Positions 7,973-18,802 are shown, numbered from the stretch's first letter. The stretch: 64,000 nucleotides of DNA from Vagococcus xieshaowenii (GCF_004792515.1 NZ_CP038865.1:174001-238000), one strand, 5' to 3'. Translations and numbers: made by a program. The notes: generated from the letters alone by a model not told the origin.

Positions 7973-8072
7973 AAAGGATAGTAATCTTAGGAGCTAGACC
8001 TGATGATAAATTTATAAAACGCGCTATGTTTATTTAGTGACTGTTTTATTGATTTATGATTAGGTCTTTTTT
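7973..8072 (+). promoter_or_regulatory. RAT antiterminator / terminator switch in the licT leader
   Basis: A ribonucleic antiterminator-like sequence starts at GGATAGTAATC (7976) and runs to about 8003. Its 3' end overlaps the 5' arm of a long terminator. AGACCTGATGATAAAT (7996-8011) pairs with the arm ending ATTAGGTCT (8051-8067), followed by a T run to 8071. LicT bound to the RAT would prevent the terminator forming. This is the standard BglG/LicT autoregulatory arrangement. Confidence 0.8.
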
Positions 8073-8094
8073 CAATTTAAATGGAGGTATGAAC

Positions 8095-8934
8095 GTGAAA
8101 ATTATCAAGATATTAAATAACAATGCTGCTGTTTGCCAAACAGAGGATCATCAAGAGATTATTTGTTTTGGTAAAGGAATTGCGTTTCAAAGAAAAGCTG
8201 GTGAAACAATTGAAACAGGATTGATTGATAAAAAGTTTTTGCCTGATAATGCAGATTTTGTTAGTAAGTATCAGCAAATTGTGTCAGTTATTCCAGATGA
8301 TTATGTTAAATTGGCTGATCAAGTGATTGATAATATTAAACAGAAATTAGGTAAGTCGCTCAATGACAATATCTACATTTCTTTAACGGATCATATCTTT
8401 GCAGCAGTGAAACGTTACGAAGAAGGTGTTTCCTTAACGAATACAATGTTATGGGATATCAAGCGTTTTTATCCAGCTGAGTTTAAATTAGGACAAGAAT
8501 CTATTGAGATGATAGGAAAAGTATTAGGTGTTAGTTTACCTGAAGATGAAGCAGGATTCATTGCGTTTCACATTGTGAACTCTGAGCTTGACGAACAAGT
8601 GGAGAATACTTATCAAATTACACGAGTGATGACAGAGGTGTTACATATTGTAACGTATCATTTTAATGTGACGCTTGATGAAGAATCAGTCTATTATTAC
8701 CGATTTATCACACATATGAAGTTTTTAGCACAACGTTTATTAAATGGTAGTAGCTATCAAGAAGGTGGAGAAGACCCGTTATTTCAAACAATTAAGACCA
8801 CCTATCCTGTATCATTTGATTGTGCCAATAAAGTCAATGACTTTTTGAACAAGAAGTATCACCTGAATTTATCTGAAGAAGAATTGAGTTATTTAACGAT
8901 TCATTTAGACCGATTGATTTATAAAACAAAATAA
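8095..8934 (+). CDS. licT: LicT/BglG-family transcriptional antiterminator
   Basis: This 279-residue RNA-binding antiterminator has an N-terminal CAT domain (KIIKILNNNAAV..., about residues 1-60) that binds the RAT RNA. Two PTS regulation domains (about 65-170 and 175-279) follow, each with conserved His residues that receive phosphate from HPr or from the beta-glucoside EII. The start is GTG 8095, 7 nt after GGAGG and matching the family N-terminus. The ATG at 8089 almost touches the ribosome binding site. A RAT/terminator and a cre site precede it. The transporter and phospho-glucosidase genes follow, so it controls its own operon. Confidence 0.94.
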   Translation: MKIIKILNNNAAVCQTEDHQEIICFGKGIAFQRKAGETIETGLIDKKFLPDNADFVSKYQQIVSVIPDDYVKLADQVIDNIKQKLGKSLNDNIYISLTDHIFAAVKRYEEGVSLTNTMLWDIKRFYPAEFKLGQESIEMIGKVLGVSLPEDEAGFIAFHIVNSELDEQVENTYQITRVMTEVLHIVTYHFNVTLDEESVYYYRFITHMKFLAQRLLNGSSYQEGGEDPLFQTIKTTYPVSFDCANKVNDFLNKKYHLNLSEEELSYLTIHLDRLIYKTK

Positions 8935-8966
8935 TTTTTGTTTAATATAAAAAATAACACCAAGGA

Positions 8967-9052
8967 GGATTGTGAGGTTCTGTATTACCAATAGGATGGT
9001 GACATTAAGTTGGCCACACCGCTAGTAATTAAAAAATTAATTAAGCGGAGGG
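8967..9052 (+). promoter_or_regulatory. Structured licT-bglP intercistronic leader
   Basis: The 125-nt gap contains GGATTGTG (8967-8974), which resembles the start of a RAT. It also contains a hairpin (CCGCT 9019-9023 with AGCGG 9044-9048, extended by TAATTAA pairing) whose 3' arm touches the bglP ribosome binding site. No T run follows, so it is not an obvious terminator. It may be a second LicT target or an RNA-processing site. Confidence 0.3.
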
Positions 9053-9059
9053 AATTATT

Positions 9060-10928
9060 ATGGAAAAGTATCAACAATTAGCATCAGAAATTATTGAAAA
9101 TGTCGGTGGTAAAGACAATATTTTAGGATTAACACATTGTGTCACACGTTTAAGGTTTAAATTAAGAGATGAGAGTTTAGCCAATGATGAGTTTTTAAAA
9201 AATCATGAAGGTGTAGTGACAGTCTTAAAATCGGCTGGACAATATCAAGTTGTTATCGGTAATCATGTACCTGATGTATTTAAAGTCGTGAGAGAACAAG
9301 CAGGACTTTCAGATGATCTTTCTACTATTGAAGATGATAAAAAAGAAATGAGCTTGTTCGCGAGATTCTTTGATTTTATTTCAGGCGTGATGATGCCGTC
9401 TATTGCTATTTTATCAGCGTCGGGAATCATTAAAGGGTTGAATACGGTTTTATCGGTTGCAGGAGTCTACTCAGCAGAAAGTTCTTATTACACATTAATT
9501 AATGCGATTGGGGATGCAATGTTCTATTTCTTCCCGATTATATTAGGCTATAATACAGCACGTAAGTTGAAAATGAATCCATATATTGGATTAACGTTAG
9601 GTGCTATTATGTGTTACCCAGAAATTAATGGTGTAGATCTTAGCTTCTTTGGTCATAATATAAACGCTACCTATACATCGACTGTATTGCCCATTATTTT
9701 ATTAGTTTGTTTAGCGGCACCGGTAGAACGTTTCTTTAATAAAGTATTACCAAGTGCAGTAAAAACATTTATGACGCCGATGCTTGTGATGTTAATTTGT
9801 TTACCTATTGGTTTTGCATTGATTGGACCTTTAGCAAATTTAGTTGGTTTATATTTAGGAAAAGGAATCAACACAGTCATTGGGATAAGCCCAATTTTAG
9901 CAGGTATTTTACTAGGTGGTATGTGGCAATTATTCGTTATGTTTGGTGTACATATGATGATTATTATGCCGTCAATTATGGGCTTAATGCAAGGAACACC
10001 TGATGCAATGATGGCAATGATTTCACTTGTTTCATTTACACAATTAGGTATCGTTTTAGCTATTTGGATGAAAACTCGCGATAAAAAATTAAAAAATATT
10101 GCCCTACCAGCTTGGATCGCATCTATTTTTGGGGTAACTGAACCGGCTATTTACGGGGTAACATTACCACGTAGAAAAATGTTTGTTCTATCTTGTATTA
10201 TGGGAGCTATCAGTGGTGGTTTACTAGGAGTATTAAATGTTAAAGCTTATACAATGGCAGGTTTAGGAATCTTCGGGCTACCCGGTATGATTGACCCAAA
10301 TTCAGGTGATTTAGATAATTTAGTCAAAGCGATTATAGTGATGATTATCACCACAATTCTTTCGTTAGTAGCAGGATATATTCTATTCAAAGACGATAAA
10401 GTAGAAGCAACGATGGATGAAGTTGGAACAAATCATACAAAAATGACGAGCGTTTCTAACGCAATTGGAGAAGCTGAAGTATTAGTGAATCCTATTAAAG
10501 GGACAATTCTTCCTCTTAATGAAGTAAAAGACGATGCATTTGCACAAGGGATTATGGGAAAAGGGATTGCGATTGATCCTGAAGAAGGTCATGTGTACGC
10601 GCCTTGTGATGGCACGGTAATGACGGTTTTTCCAACCAAACATGCGATTGGTTTAATATCTGAGGGTGGCAGTGAGATTCTTATTCATTTAGGTATGGAT
10701 ACTGTACAATTGAACGGTCAATATTTTGAAGCGCATGTTGAAAGTGGTCAAAAAGTGGTTAAAGGTGATTTGTTAATTTCTTTTGATTTAGATGCAATTA
10801 AGGATGCAGGATACTCAATGGTAACGCCTATTATTGTGACTAACACACGTGATTATAGTGAAATTTCACCTGTATCCACAACTGGAGACATTACAGTTGG
10901 AACAGATTTATTAAGCTTACAAGTGTAG
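9060..10928 (+). CDS. bglP: Beta-glucoside-specific PTS enzyme IIBCA
   Basis: This 622-residue fused PTS permease imports and phosphorylates beta-glucosides such as salicin, arbutin or cellobiose. Domain order is IIB (about 1-90, with the phosphocysteine in LTHCVTRLRF), IIC (about 100-450, many membrane segments, with the conserved FGVTEPAIYGV motif), then IIA (about 480-622, with the phospho-histidine in ILIHLGMDTV). The start at 9060 has GGAGGG 8 nt upstream. It lies between licT and a 6-phospho-beta-glucosidase gene in one operon. The IIB domain also reports substrate availability to LicT by changing its phosphorylation. Confidence 0.95.
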   Translation: MEKYQQLASEIIENVGGKDNILGLTHCVTRLRFKLRDESLANDEFLKNHEGVVTVLKSAGQYQVVIGNHVPDVFKVVREQAGLSDDLSTIEDDKKEMSLFARFFDFISGVMMPSIAILSASGIIKGLNTVLSVAGVYSAESSYYTLINAIGDAMFYFFPIILGYNTARKLKMNPYIGLTLGAIMCYPEINGVDLSFFGHNINATYTSTVLPIILLVCLAAPVERFFNKVLPSAVKTFMTPMLVMLICLPIGFALIGPLANLVGLYLGKGINTVIGISPILAGILLGGMWQLFVMFGVHMMIIMPSIMGLMQGTPDAMMAMISLVSFTQLGIVLAIWMKTRDKKLKNIALPAWIASIFGVTEPAIYGVTLPRRKMFVLSCIMGAISGGLLGVLNVKAYTMAGLGIFGLPGMIDPNSGDLDNLVKAIIVMIITTILSLVAGYILFKDDKVEATMDEVGTNHTKMTSVSNAIGEAEVLVNPIKGTILPLNEVKDDAFAQGIMGKGIAIDPEEGHVYAPCDGTVMTVFPTKHAIGLISEGGSEILIHLGMDTVQLNGQYFEAHVESGQKVVKGDLLISFDLDAIKDAGYSMVTPIIVTNTRDYSEISPVSTTGDITVGTDLLSLQV

Positions 10929-12419
<1,491 letters not shown>

Positions 12420-12435
12420 TAGTTTACTAAAAGGT

Positions 12436-12467
12436 TGTGCCAAAAGCAGCTTCAATATTTTGGCACA
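12436..12467 (+). repeat. Inverted repeat after the glucosidase gene
   Basis: TGTGCCAAAA (12436-12445) pairs with TTTTGGCACA (12458-12467). No T run follows, so it may be a 3'-end stabilising hairpin rather than a terminator. Confidence 0.55.
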
Positions 12468-12487
12468 CTGTTTATTTGGAATGAAGG

Positions 12488-12519
12488 AGTTGTGACAGCC
12501 GCTGTCACAACTTCTTTTT
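12488..12519 (+). terminator. Terminator of the licT-bgl operon
   Basis: A perfect 11-bp stem (AGTTGTGACAG 12488-12498 with its complement 12502-12512) has a 3-nt loop and then a TTTTT run. It shares the TTGTGACA core with other terminators in the window. Confidence 0.92.
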
Positions 12520-12609
12520 GTTTTGGTAAAGGGTTGGACTATCTTTTGTTAATAAAGTCCATTAGAATGGAAGGTAATAAGGTCGTTTATTATTAAAGGA
12601 GGAAAATGA

Positions 12610-13509
12610 ATGTTAGAAGTCAAGGGTTTGGTTAAGACATTTGGTGAGATGACAGCGGTTGATCAATTGAGTTTTACAATTCCTAAAGGGACTATTTTAG
12701 GATTGATTGGTCAAAATGGTGCAGGTAAAACAACAACTTTTCGTTTAATTTTGAATTTTTTGAAAGCTAATCAGGGCCAGGTTCTTTGGGATGGACAGCC
12801 ATTAACAGAAAAAGATTATGACATGATTGGTTATTTACCGGAAGAGCGTGGTTTATATCCTAAAATTAGTATTGAGGAACAATTAATTTATTTTGCTCGT
12901 TTACGTGGGAAAAGTAAAAGAGAAATTGAACCTAAAATCGATGAGTGGATGGAAAAATTTCAAGTCAAAGGAAAACGGACGGATAAAGTGAAATCTCTTT
13001 CTAAGGGGAATCAACAAAAAGTCCAATTAATCGCAACGCTAATTCATGAACCAAAGCTCATTATTTTAGATGAACCCTTCAGTGGATTGGATCCTGTGAA
13101 TGCAGAGTTATTAAAAAATGGTATTATCGAATTGAAAGATAAAGGCGCTTGTGTGATTTTTTCTAGTCATAACATGGAAAATGTAGAAAAAATTTGTGAT
13201 CATTTAATTATGCTTCGTAATGGCCAAACAGTTCTGGATGGTGAAGTTCATACTATTAGACAAAGTTTTGGACGTACTAAGTTAATGATTGATTCTTCTT
13301 TACCGCTAGAAACAATTCAAGCGATTGATGGTGTTTTATCAACCAAGCAACGTCCAGATGGGATGCTTGAGGTGAATTTGAGAGGTGAAGAAGTAGGGAA
13401 AGACATCTTTAAGCAAGCAGCAGCGTATGGTTATATGCCAGTCTTTAATCAATTTCCGCCGACATTAGAAGATATTTTCAAAATGAAAGTAGGTGAAGGC
13501 AATGAATAA
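12610..13509 (+). CDS. ABC transporter ATP-binding protein (NatA/YhaQ type)
   Basis: This 299-residue ATPase subunit powers the ABC-2 permease encoded next. Walker A is GQNGAGKTT near residues 36-44, the signature is LSKGNQQKV, and Walker B is LIILDEPFSGLDP. The C-terminal extension of about 80 residues matches the NatA/YhaQ group, whose members have been linked to sodium or drug export. The ribosome binding site is AAAGGAGG before ATG 12610. It overlaps the permease gene by 8 nt. The exported substrate is unknown. Confidence 0.9.
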   Translation: MLEVKGLVKTFGEMTAVDQLSFTIPKGTILGLIGQNGAGKTTTFRLILNFLKANQGQVLWDGQPLTEKDYDMIGYLPEERGLYPKISIEEQLIYFARLRGKSKREIEPKIDEWMEKFQVKGKRTDKVKSLSKGNQQKVQLIATLIHEPKLIILDEPFSGLDPVNAELLKNGIIELKDKGACVIFSSHNMENVEKICDHLIMLRNGQTVLDGEVHTIRQSFGRTKLMIDSSLPLETIQAIDGVLSTKQRPDGMLEVNLRGEEVGKDIFKQAAAYGYMPVFNQFPPTLEDIFKMKVGEGNE

Positions 13510-14758
13510 GTTATGGATTATTGCGCTTGAAACATATAAAAGAAACATCAAAAGTCCAACGTTTTTCGTGATGATATTAGCTCCCTTTATGATGGTGGGT
13601 TTCAGTTTATTAGGTGGGTTAATTGGAAATAAATTTGGTGAAACAACGAATATTGCGGTCGTTGCTAAAGATACAACGCTTCGTGAGGATTTCCTTAAAC
13701 GAGTGTCATTAGAAGTGGATGAAGCAATCGACACGGAAGATAGTGCCAAGAAAGCGCTAGAAAATGAAGAAATTGATGGTTTTTTAGTAATTAATAGTAC
13801 AGAAAAACAACCAGAAATATCAGGGGAATTTTTTGGAGAATCATCGTTAAGTCAAACAGATGAACTAGAAATTCAACAAATTTTAACTAGCATGCAGTTG
13901 GCTAGAGTATCTGATTCGCTAAAACTTTCAGCAGAAGATGTGCAGAAACTTAATCAACCATCGACCTTCACAACTAAAACAGTGAGTTTTGATGAAGGTG
14001 TGATGACGGATAAGGCGGATAATAAGTTAGCGCAAACATTGGGATCAGTATTTATTTCGTTAGCCATGTATGTCATTATCTTGATGTATGCACAAGTAGT
14101 TGCTACAGAAGTCGCTTCAGAAAAAGGGACACGTATTATGGAGATTATTTTATCTAGTACATCAGCTTCTAAACATTTCTATGGCAAAATATTAGGGATT
14201 TTCTTAGTCATTTTAACGCAAGTTGTCATATACATAGGTTTAGGATTGGGTGCATTTTTCTTTACTAAAGAGACTGATTTTATAAAAGATATGTTAAGTA
14301 ATGTATCGATTAAAGAATTAGTAGGTGGGTTAATTGGTTACAATTTGCTTTATTTATTACTAGGTGTGGTTATCTATACGGTATTAGCAGCGTTATGTGG
14401 TTCGCTCGTATCTAAATCTGAAGATGCAGGTAAAGCGGTCGCACCGGTAACTTATCTAACGATGATTGGCTTTTTCTTAACGATATTCTTAGGGATGAAT
14501 GACCCACAACATATTTTGATGAAGATCACATCATTTATCCCTTTCTTATCATCGTTTACTATGCCTTTACGTATTGCTAGTCAAACCGTTTCGGTAACAG
14601 AAATCGTCATTTCATTGGTCATTTTGTTGCTTTCAATGCTTATCTTATTAAAGCTTTCAGCAAAAATTTATCGCTCGACAGCGTTAGTCTACAGTGATAC
14701 AGGTATGTGGCAATCGTTGAAAAAATCCCTATCGTTAATGAAGAGTGAACAACAATAG
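13502..14758 (+). CDS. ABC-2 type permease (NatB/YhaP type)
   Basis: This 418-residue membrane partner of the preceding ATPase has an N-terminal membrane helix (about residues 20-42), a large extracytoplasmic domain (about 45-170), and then five or six C-terminal membrane segments. This is the usual ABC-2 exporter architecture. The segment VATEVASEKGTRIMEIILSS is a recognisable signature of the NatB/YhaP family. The ATG at 13502 lies inside the end of the ATPase gene. A GTG at 13493 is an alternative start three codons upstream. A terminator follows. Confidence 0.88.
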   Translation: MNKLWIIALETYKRNIKSPTFFVMILAPFMMVGFSLLGGLIGNKFGETTNIAVVAKDTTLREDFLKRVSLEVDEAIDTEDSAKKALENEEIDGFLVINSTEKQPEISGEFFGESSLSQTDELEIQQILTSMQLARVSDSLKLSAEDVQKLNQPSTFTTKTVSFDEGVMTDKADNKLAQTLGSVFISLAMYVIILMYAQVVATEVASEKGTRIMEIILSSTSASKHFYGKILGIFLVILTQVVIYIGLGLGAFFFTKETDFIKDMLSNVSIKELVGGLIGYNLLYLLLGVVIYTVLAALCGSLVSKSEDAGKAVAPVTYLTMIGFFLTIFLGMNDPQHILMKITSFIPFLSSFTMPLRIASQTVSVTEIVISLVILLLSMLILLKLSAKIYRSTALVYSDTGMWQSLKKSLSLMKSEQQ

Positions 14759-14769
14759 ATAATTAGAGA

Positions 14770-14800
14770 AAAGTGTCGCTTTTAGCGATGCTTTTTTTTT
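14770..14800 (+). terminator. Terminator after the ABC exporter operon
   Basis: The stem AAGTGTCGC pairs with GCGATGCTT (with G-U pairs) across a 5-nt loop and is followed by a long T run. Confidence 0.85.
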
Positions 14801-14894
14801 ATCGGTTATTTGTGAACGGATACATCTTTAGTCGGATGTGTATTTTTATAAAATACGTTATAATTTAATTATAAAATAATGGAGGTAATTTCAA

Positions 14895-15464
14895 ATGAAT
14901 AATTCAAAAAAGACCGGACTAATTGCAGGTATTATTGTCATTGTATTAGCCTTATATGGAATTGTTACGTATAATGGCTTTATTTCAAAAGAAGCTGATG
15001 TGGATAATCAATGGGCAAAAGTTGAATCTAAGTTGCAACGTCGTTATGACTTAATTCCAAATTTAGTTAATTCTGTTCAAGGAAGTATGAAACAGGAAAA
15101 AGAAGTGTTTAGTAATATTACTAAAGCGCGTGAAAATATGGCAGGTGCAAAAGGGGCAACAGAAGTATCAGCAGCAAGTTCTGAACTTGAAGGAGCCTTG
15201 TCTCGATTGTTAGTTGTGATGGAAAATTATCCAGATTTGAAGTCTAGCGAGAATGTAAAAACATTAATGACACAGCTTGAAGGAACAGAAAATCGTATTT
15301 CAGTTGAGCGTGATCGTTACAATGAATCAGTGAAACGTTATAATGTCGCCCTAAAGAAATTCCCTAAATCATTTATTGCTAAAATGATGGGCTTAGAAAA
15401 AGAAGATTATTTTGAAGCAGATGAAAAAGCAGCAGAGGCGCCAACCATTAATTTTGATGAATAG
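14895..15464 (+). CDS. LemA family protein
   Basis: This 189-residue membrane-anchored LemA protein has an N-terminal transmembrane helix (about residues 8-27) and a helical domain facing outside. The domain carries the family segment KVESKLQRRYDLIPNLVNSV. The function of LemA proteins is not settled, but they very often sit beside TPM-domain proteins, as here. The ribosome binding site is GGAGG 9 nt before ATG 14895. The next gene starts about 20-30 nt downstream, so the two form an operon. Confidence 0.92.
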   Translation: MNNSKKTGLIAGIIVIVLALYGIVTYNGFISKEADVDNQWAKVESKLQRRYDLIPNLVNSVQGSMKQEKEVFSNITKARENMAGAKGATEVSAASSELEGALSRLLVVMENYPDLKSSENVKTLMTQLEGTENRISVERDRYNESVKRYNVALKKFPKSFIAKMMGLEKEDYFEADEKAAEAPTINFDE

Positions 15465-15494
15465 TCGTCGTTGTACAGATAGGAGATGAAACAT

Positions 15495-16982
15495 TTGGGT
15501 GGGATAGTTAAAAAGATACCTTATCTAGGATTCATCGTGTTACTAGGATGGCTGATGTTTGTGTTGCCTGCCTCAATGCTTGCATCTGAGAATAATATTT
15601 TTGTTGAAGATTATGCAGGCGTTTTAAGTGATAAACAAAAAGCGACTATCAAAGAGATGAATGACGTAACGTTTAAAAATTTAGAAGGTGCACCGCAGTA
15701 CGCTGTGGTGACGCTTCCTAATCTAGAAGGTCAAAGTTCAATCGAAGACTATGCAGTTCGTAAATTTGAACAATTAGGTGTGGGACAATCAGATTTAGAT
15801 AATGGTTTTTTATTTGTTATTGCAATTGAAGATAGAAAATATCGCTTAGAAGTCGGATATGGTGTAGAAGATGTCATCACAGATAGTATGAAAGAAGATA
15901 TTGTATCAGATGAGGCAACTGAATTATTACAAGATGAGCAATACGGCGATGCGATTATGTTAATTTCAAAAAACGTTGAAAAAGTAGTCGTGGATCGTTA
16001 TGGTAATTATGAAGCGTCTAAGCAACAGGTGGTTGAGGAAAAAGCTCGACAAGCCCAAATGTTTCATATGTTTGGACAAGTTATAGTGAGTCTTGTGTCA
16101 GCTACTGGATTAGGCGCACTTGGGTATATGATGTACTTGTTTATAATCAAGAAGAAAATTAGTCATACATATATTAATGAACAAGTTGAGGGTTATCACT
16201 TTGAGTCAGCTAAAACCATTGCAAGTGTGCCAATAGCTGCTAAAAAACAACGTGTATCTTTCGCTAAGTTATATGCTCAAAAAAGTAAAAGAAATCAGTT
16301 GCCATTGAATCAATTACCAGATGTTTTGGCAGTTGGTTTGGTTGAAGATGCGATTATGCAGTATCAACAAGCCAATCGGGGACGCAATGTTTATAAAGTG
16401 CCCATCTATTTAGAAGGTGAGCAGTTAGCTGAATTAACACAACAACTTGTTGAAGCATTTGATAGTTTTAAGTTGCCATTAAAGGTTAATCCTTATTTAC
16501 AAGCACCTTATATTGAGCAAATTGGTCATTATGTGGAACATCGAACTATTGAACATCAACATTTGTTAGCTATTTCAGATCATAACAAGCAAATGGTAGA
16601 AAATATTTCGTATCGTTATACTGAACACATAGGGGCATTGAATAAAACCACGATTGAAAATGAGTTGTTAGTTGCGCTTATGACGTATCGTTTGTTAGAA
16701 GGTAAGAATTTATCGGATGACTCATTGTTAAGTCAATTAGACTTTTCTGACCAGCCGTTAGCTTCAGCATATCAATACGCAGAGAAGCAACGTAAAAAGA
16801 TTGCCAAAGACAAACGTGAAAAAGCGTTAAATGACTTATCTAATATGACATTAGGCGATTATTATTTACAAACGCTGATTTGGTCGAGCTATGCTAGCTC
16901 ATCCGGTGGAGGCTTCTCTGGAGGAGGTTCTTCATTTGGAGGAGGTTCTTCAGGTGGCGGAGGCTTTTCTGGTGGTTGGTAA
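15495..16982 (+). CDS. TPM-domain membrane protein (YgcG-like) with Gly/Ser tail
   Basis: This protein of about 495 residues has a signal-like helix at its N-terminus (IPYLGFIVLLGWLMFVLPAS). A TPM domain follows (about residues 30-165, beginning FVEDYAGVLSDKQ). A second membrane helix lies near 190-215, then a cytoplasmic domain and a C-terminal low-complexity tail of repeated SGGGFSGGG-type glycine/serine. TPM domains are implicated in membrane-protein maintenance or acid-phosphatase-like activity. TTG 15495 lies 9 nt from AGGAG. ATG 15486 directly abuts that site and is less likely. It is paired with lemA. Confidence 0.85.
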   Translation: MGGIVKKIPYLGFIVLLGWLMFVLPASMLASENNIFVEDYAGVLSDKQKATIKEMNDVTFKNLEGAPQYAVVTLPNLEGQSSIEDYAVRKFEQLGVGQSDLDNGFLFVIAIEDRKYRLEVGYGVEDVITDSMKEDIVSDEATELLQDEQYGDAIMLISKNVEKVVVDRYGNYEASKQQVVEEKARQAQMFHMFGQVIVSLVSATGLGALGYMMYLFIIKKKISHTYINEQVEGYHFESAKTIASVPIAAKKQRVSFAKLYAQKSKRNQLPLNQLPDVLAVGLVEDAIMQYQQANRGRNVYKVPIYLEGEQLAELTQQLVEAFDSFKLPLKVNPYLQAPYIEQIGHYVEHRTIEHQHLLAISDHNKQMVENISYRYTEHIGALNKTTIENELLVALMTYRLLEGKNLSDDSLLSQLDFSDQPLASAYQYAEKQRKKIAKDKREKALNDLSNMTLGDYYLQTLIWSSYASSSGGGFSGGGSSFGGGSSGGGGFSGGW

Positions 16983-17021
16983 AGCAGTCTAATGATTAAC
17001 CAAATTAATAAAGCTATTCTT

Positions 17022-17055
17022 AGTGTGTTCTCATTTGAAAGAGAGCACACTTTTT
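17022..17055 (+). terminator. Terminator of the lemA-TPM operon
   Basis: AGTGTGTTCTC (17022-17032) pairs with GAGAGCACACT (17041-17051) and is followed by T5. Confidence 0.88.
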
Positions 17056-17066
17056 ATTTTGTCATA

Positions 17067-17106
17067 ATAAAAACGTCCTAAGAGACGCTCGTTCTCTTAG
17101 GACGTT
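17067..17106 (-). terminator. Terminator of dtpT
   Basis: A perfect 14-bp stem (AACGTCCTAAGAGA 17072-17085 with its complement 17093-17106) is followed on the minus strand by TTTTTATTAT. Confidence 0.9.
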
Positions 17107-17130
17107 ACTTATAATAGGGAATTGCTATGA

Positions 17131-18594
17131 TTAGTGAATGCTTCCCATCATTTGTTTAATTGGTTTGCGTATTGAATAAAGAACAATAGCAGCAACGACA
17201 GCGACAGCTCCAATAATACCGAAATAAGCTGATTCAGTTGCTGGTGTGTAGAAACGAGCAATCTGTGCATTAATAGCTTGAGATGAAGCATCTGCTAATA
17301 ACCAAATAGCTAATGTTTGTGCTTCAAACGCTTTAGGGGCTAATTTAGTCGTAACAGAAAGTCCTACTGGAGATAAACATAACTCACCTAATACCATAAT
17401 GAAGAAGCTCAACAATAACCACATTGGGCTAACTCGGGCATCTGTTCCAAATAACATTCCTGGGAACATTAATAAGATGAAAGATAAACCAGCAAATAGT
17501 AAACCAAATGAGAATTTTACAACAGTAGAAGGTTGACGTTTTCCTAATTTAGTCCAAAGACCAACAAATACAGGGGTTAAACCTACTACGAAAATTGGGT
17601 TCAATGTTTGGTACCAACTAGCTGGGACATTGAATCCCCATAAAGAATTTTTAGTACGCTCGTCTGCGAATAACGCTAAAATAGATGAGCCTTGTTCTTG
17701 CAATGACCAGAAGATAATTCCTGAAATAAATAACGGAATATAAGCCAATAAACGTTTGCGTTCTTCCTGTGTTACATCTTTAGAACGTAACATGCGTGTG
17801 AAGTAGATAATTGGTAAACTGATACCTAAAATACTAATAAAGTTAACAAAGAAATCAATCGTTAATGCGTTAGCAAAGTATGCTGCAGCAAAGATAGCCA
17901 TCACTGCTACGATAACGAAACTAAATAGTTTGATTAATTTAGATTTTTCATCTGCAGTAATAGGATTCGTTGCTTGATTACCTGAAGTACCTAGAGTTTT
18001 CTTGCCTTGGAAATGGTAGACAATTAAACCGATTAACATGCCGACTGCTGCAACGGAGAAACCTAAATGATAGTTATATTCTTGTCCTAATGTTCCTACA
18101 ATAATCGGTGCTAGTAGTGCCCCAATGTTAATCCCCATATAGAAAATTGAGAATCCAGCATCACGACGAACGTCTTCTTTTGAATAAAGTAAGCCGACCA
18201 TGTTTGAGACGTTAGCTTTTAACATCCCTGTTCCGATAATAATAAATAACATTGATAAGAACAGTGTGCTAATACCAAATGGTAAAGACAAGACAATATG
18301 TCCAATCATAATAGCTAGTCCACCAAGGAACACTGCTTTTTTAGAGCCTAGTAAACGGTCAGAAATCCAACCACCTACGATACTTGACATAAAAACAAGT
18401 GAACCATAAATTGACATAATTGCTAAAGCAGTCGATTTTTCTAATCCTAATCCACCGTTAGCAACGGTATCGTACATATAGTACAGTAAAATTGCACGCA
18501 TACCATAATAACTAAATCTTTCCCACATTTCTGTAAAGAATAATGTGGCTAATCCTAGAGGCTGTCCTAAAAACGTTTTTTCTTTCGAAGCCAT
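17131..18594 (-). CDS. dtpT: Proton-dependent di-/tripeptide transporter (POT/PTR2)
   Basis: This 487-residue POT-family symporter imports di- and tripeptides using the proton gradient. The signature ExxERF-like segment EMWERFSYYGMRAILLYYM lies near residue 20. The PTR2 motif FSIFYMGINIGALLAP lies near 150, with about 14 hydrophobic segments in total. It is monocistronic with its own terminator. It is functionally related to the opp system and to peptidases elsewhere in the window. It matches DtpT of lactic acid bacteria in length and motif content. Confidence 0.93.
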   Translation of the reverse strand: MASKEKTFLGQPLGLATLFFTEMWERFSYYGMRAILLYYMYDTVANGGLGLEKSTALAIMSIYGSLVFMSSIVGGWISDRLLGSKKAVFLGGLAIMIGHIVLSLPFGISTLFLSMLFIIIGTGMLKANVSNMVGLLYSKEDVRRDAGFSIFYMGINIGALLAPIIVGTLGQEYNYHLGFSVAAVGMLIGLIVYHFQGKKTLGTSGNQATNPITADEKSKLIKLFSFVIVAVMAIFAAAYFANALTIDFFVNFISILGISLPIIYFTRMLRSKDVTQEERKRLLAYIPLFISGIIFWSLQEQGSSILALFADERTKNSLWGFNVPASWYQTLNPIFVVGLTPVFVGLWTKLGKRQPSTVVKFSFGLLFAGLSFILLMFPGMLFGTDARVSPMWLLLSFFIMVLGELCLSPVGLSVTTKLAPKAFEAQTLAIWLLADASSQAINAQIARFYTPATESAYFGIIGAVAVVAAIVLYSIRKPIKQMMGSIH

Positions 18595-18802
18595 CTTATA
18601 AAAAACCTACTTTCAATATAAAAATTATAAATACAAAAGTTATATTACTCCATAAATGAAAAAATGAAAATAAAAAAGTAAATTTGGTTAGAAAACGATG
18701 TGAAAAACGTTTTCCTTTTAGCTTTATTTATAAGTGGACAGTATTAAGAAGTAAATCTATTCATCTAAATTCAAATATGTTAGAATAGGTTCGTATTTGA
18801 AA
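18595..18802. other. Divergent intergenic region between dtpT and folT
   Basis: No gene is seen here. It is AT-rich and must hold the dtpT promoter (minus strand) and the folT promoter (plus strand). An imperfect palindrome GAAAAACGTTTTCC lies near 18703. It resembles a cre site in outline but has the wrong spacing between TG and CG. Confidence 0.4.

Noticed and set aside
18700-18720. GAAAAACGTTTTCC as a cre site upstream of dtpT
   Set aside because: There is one base too many between TG and CG for the CcpA consensus, so it is only an imperfect palindrome.
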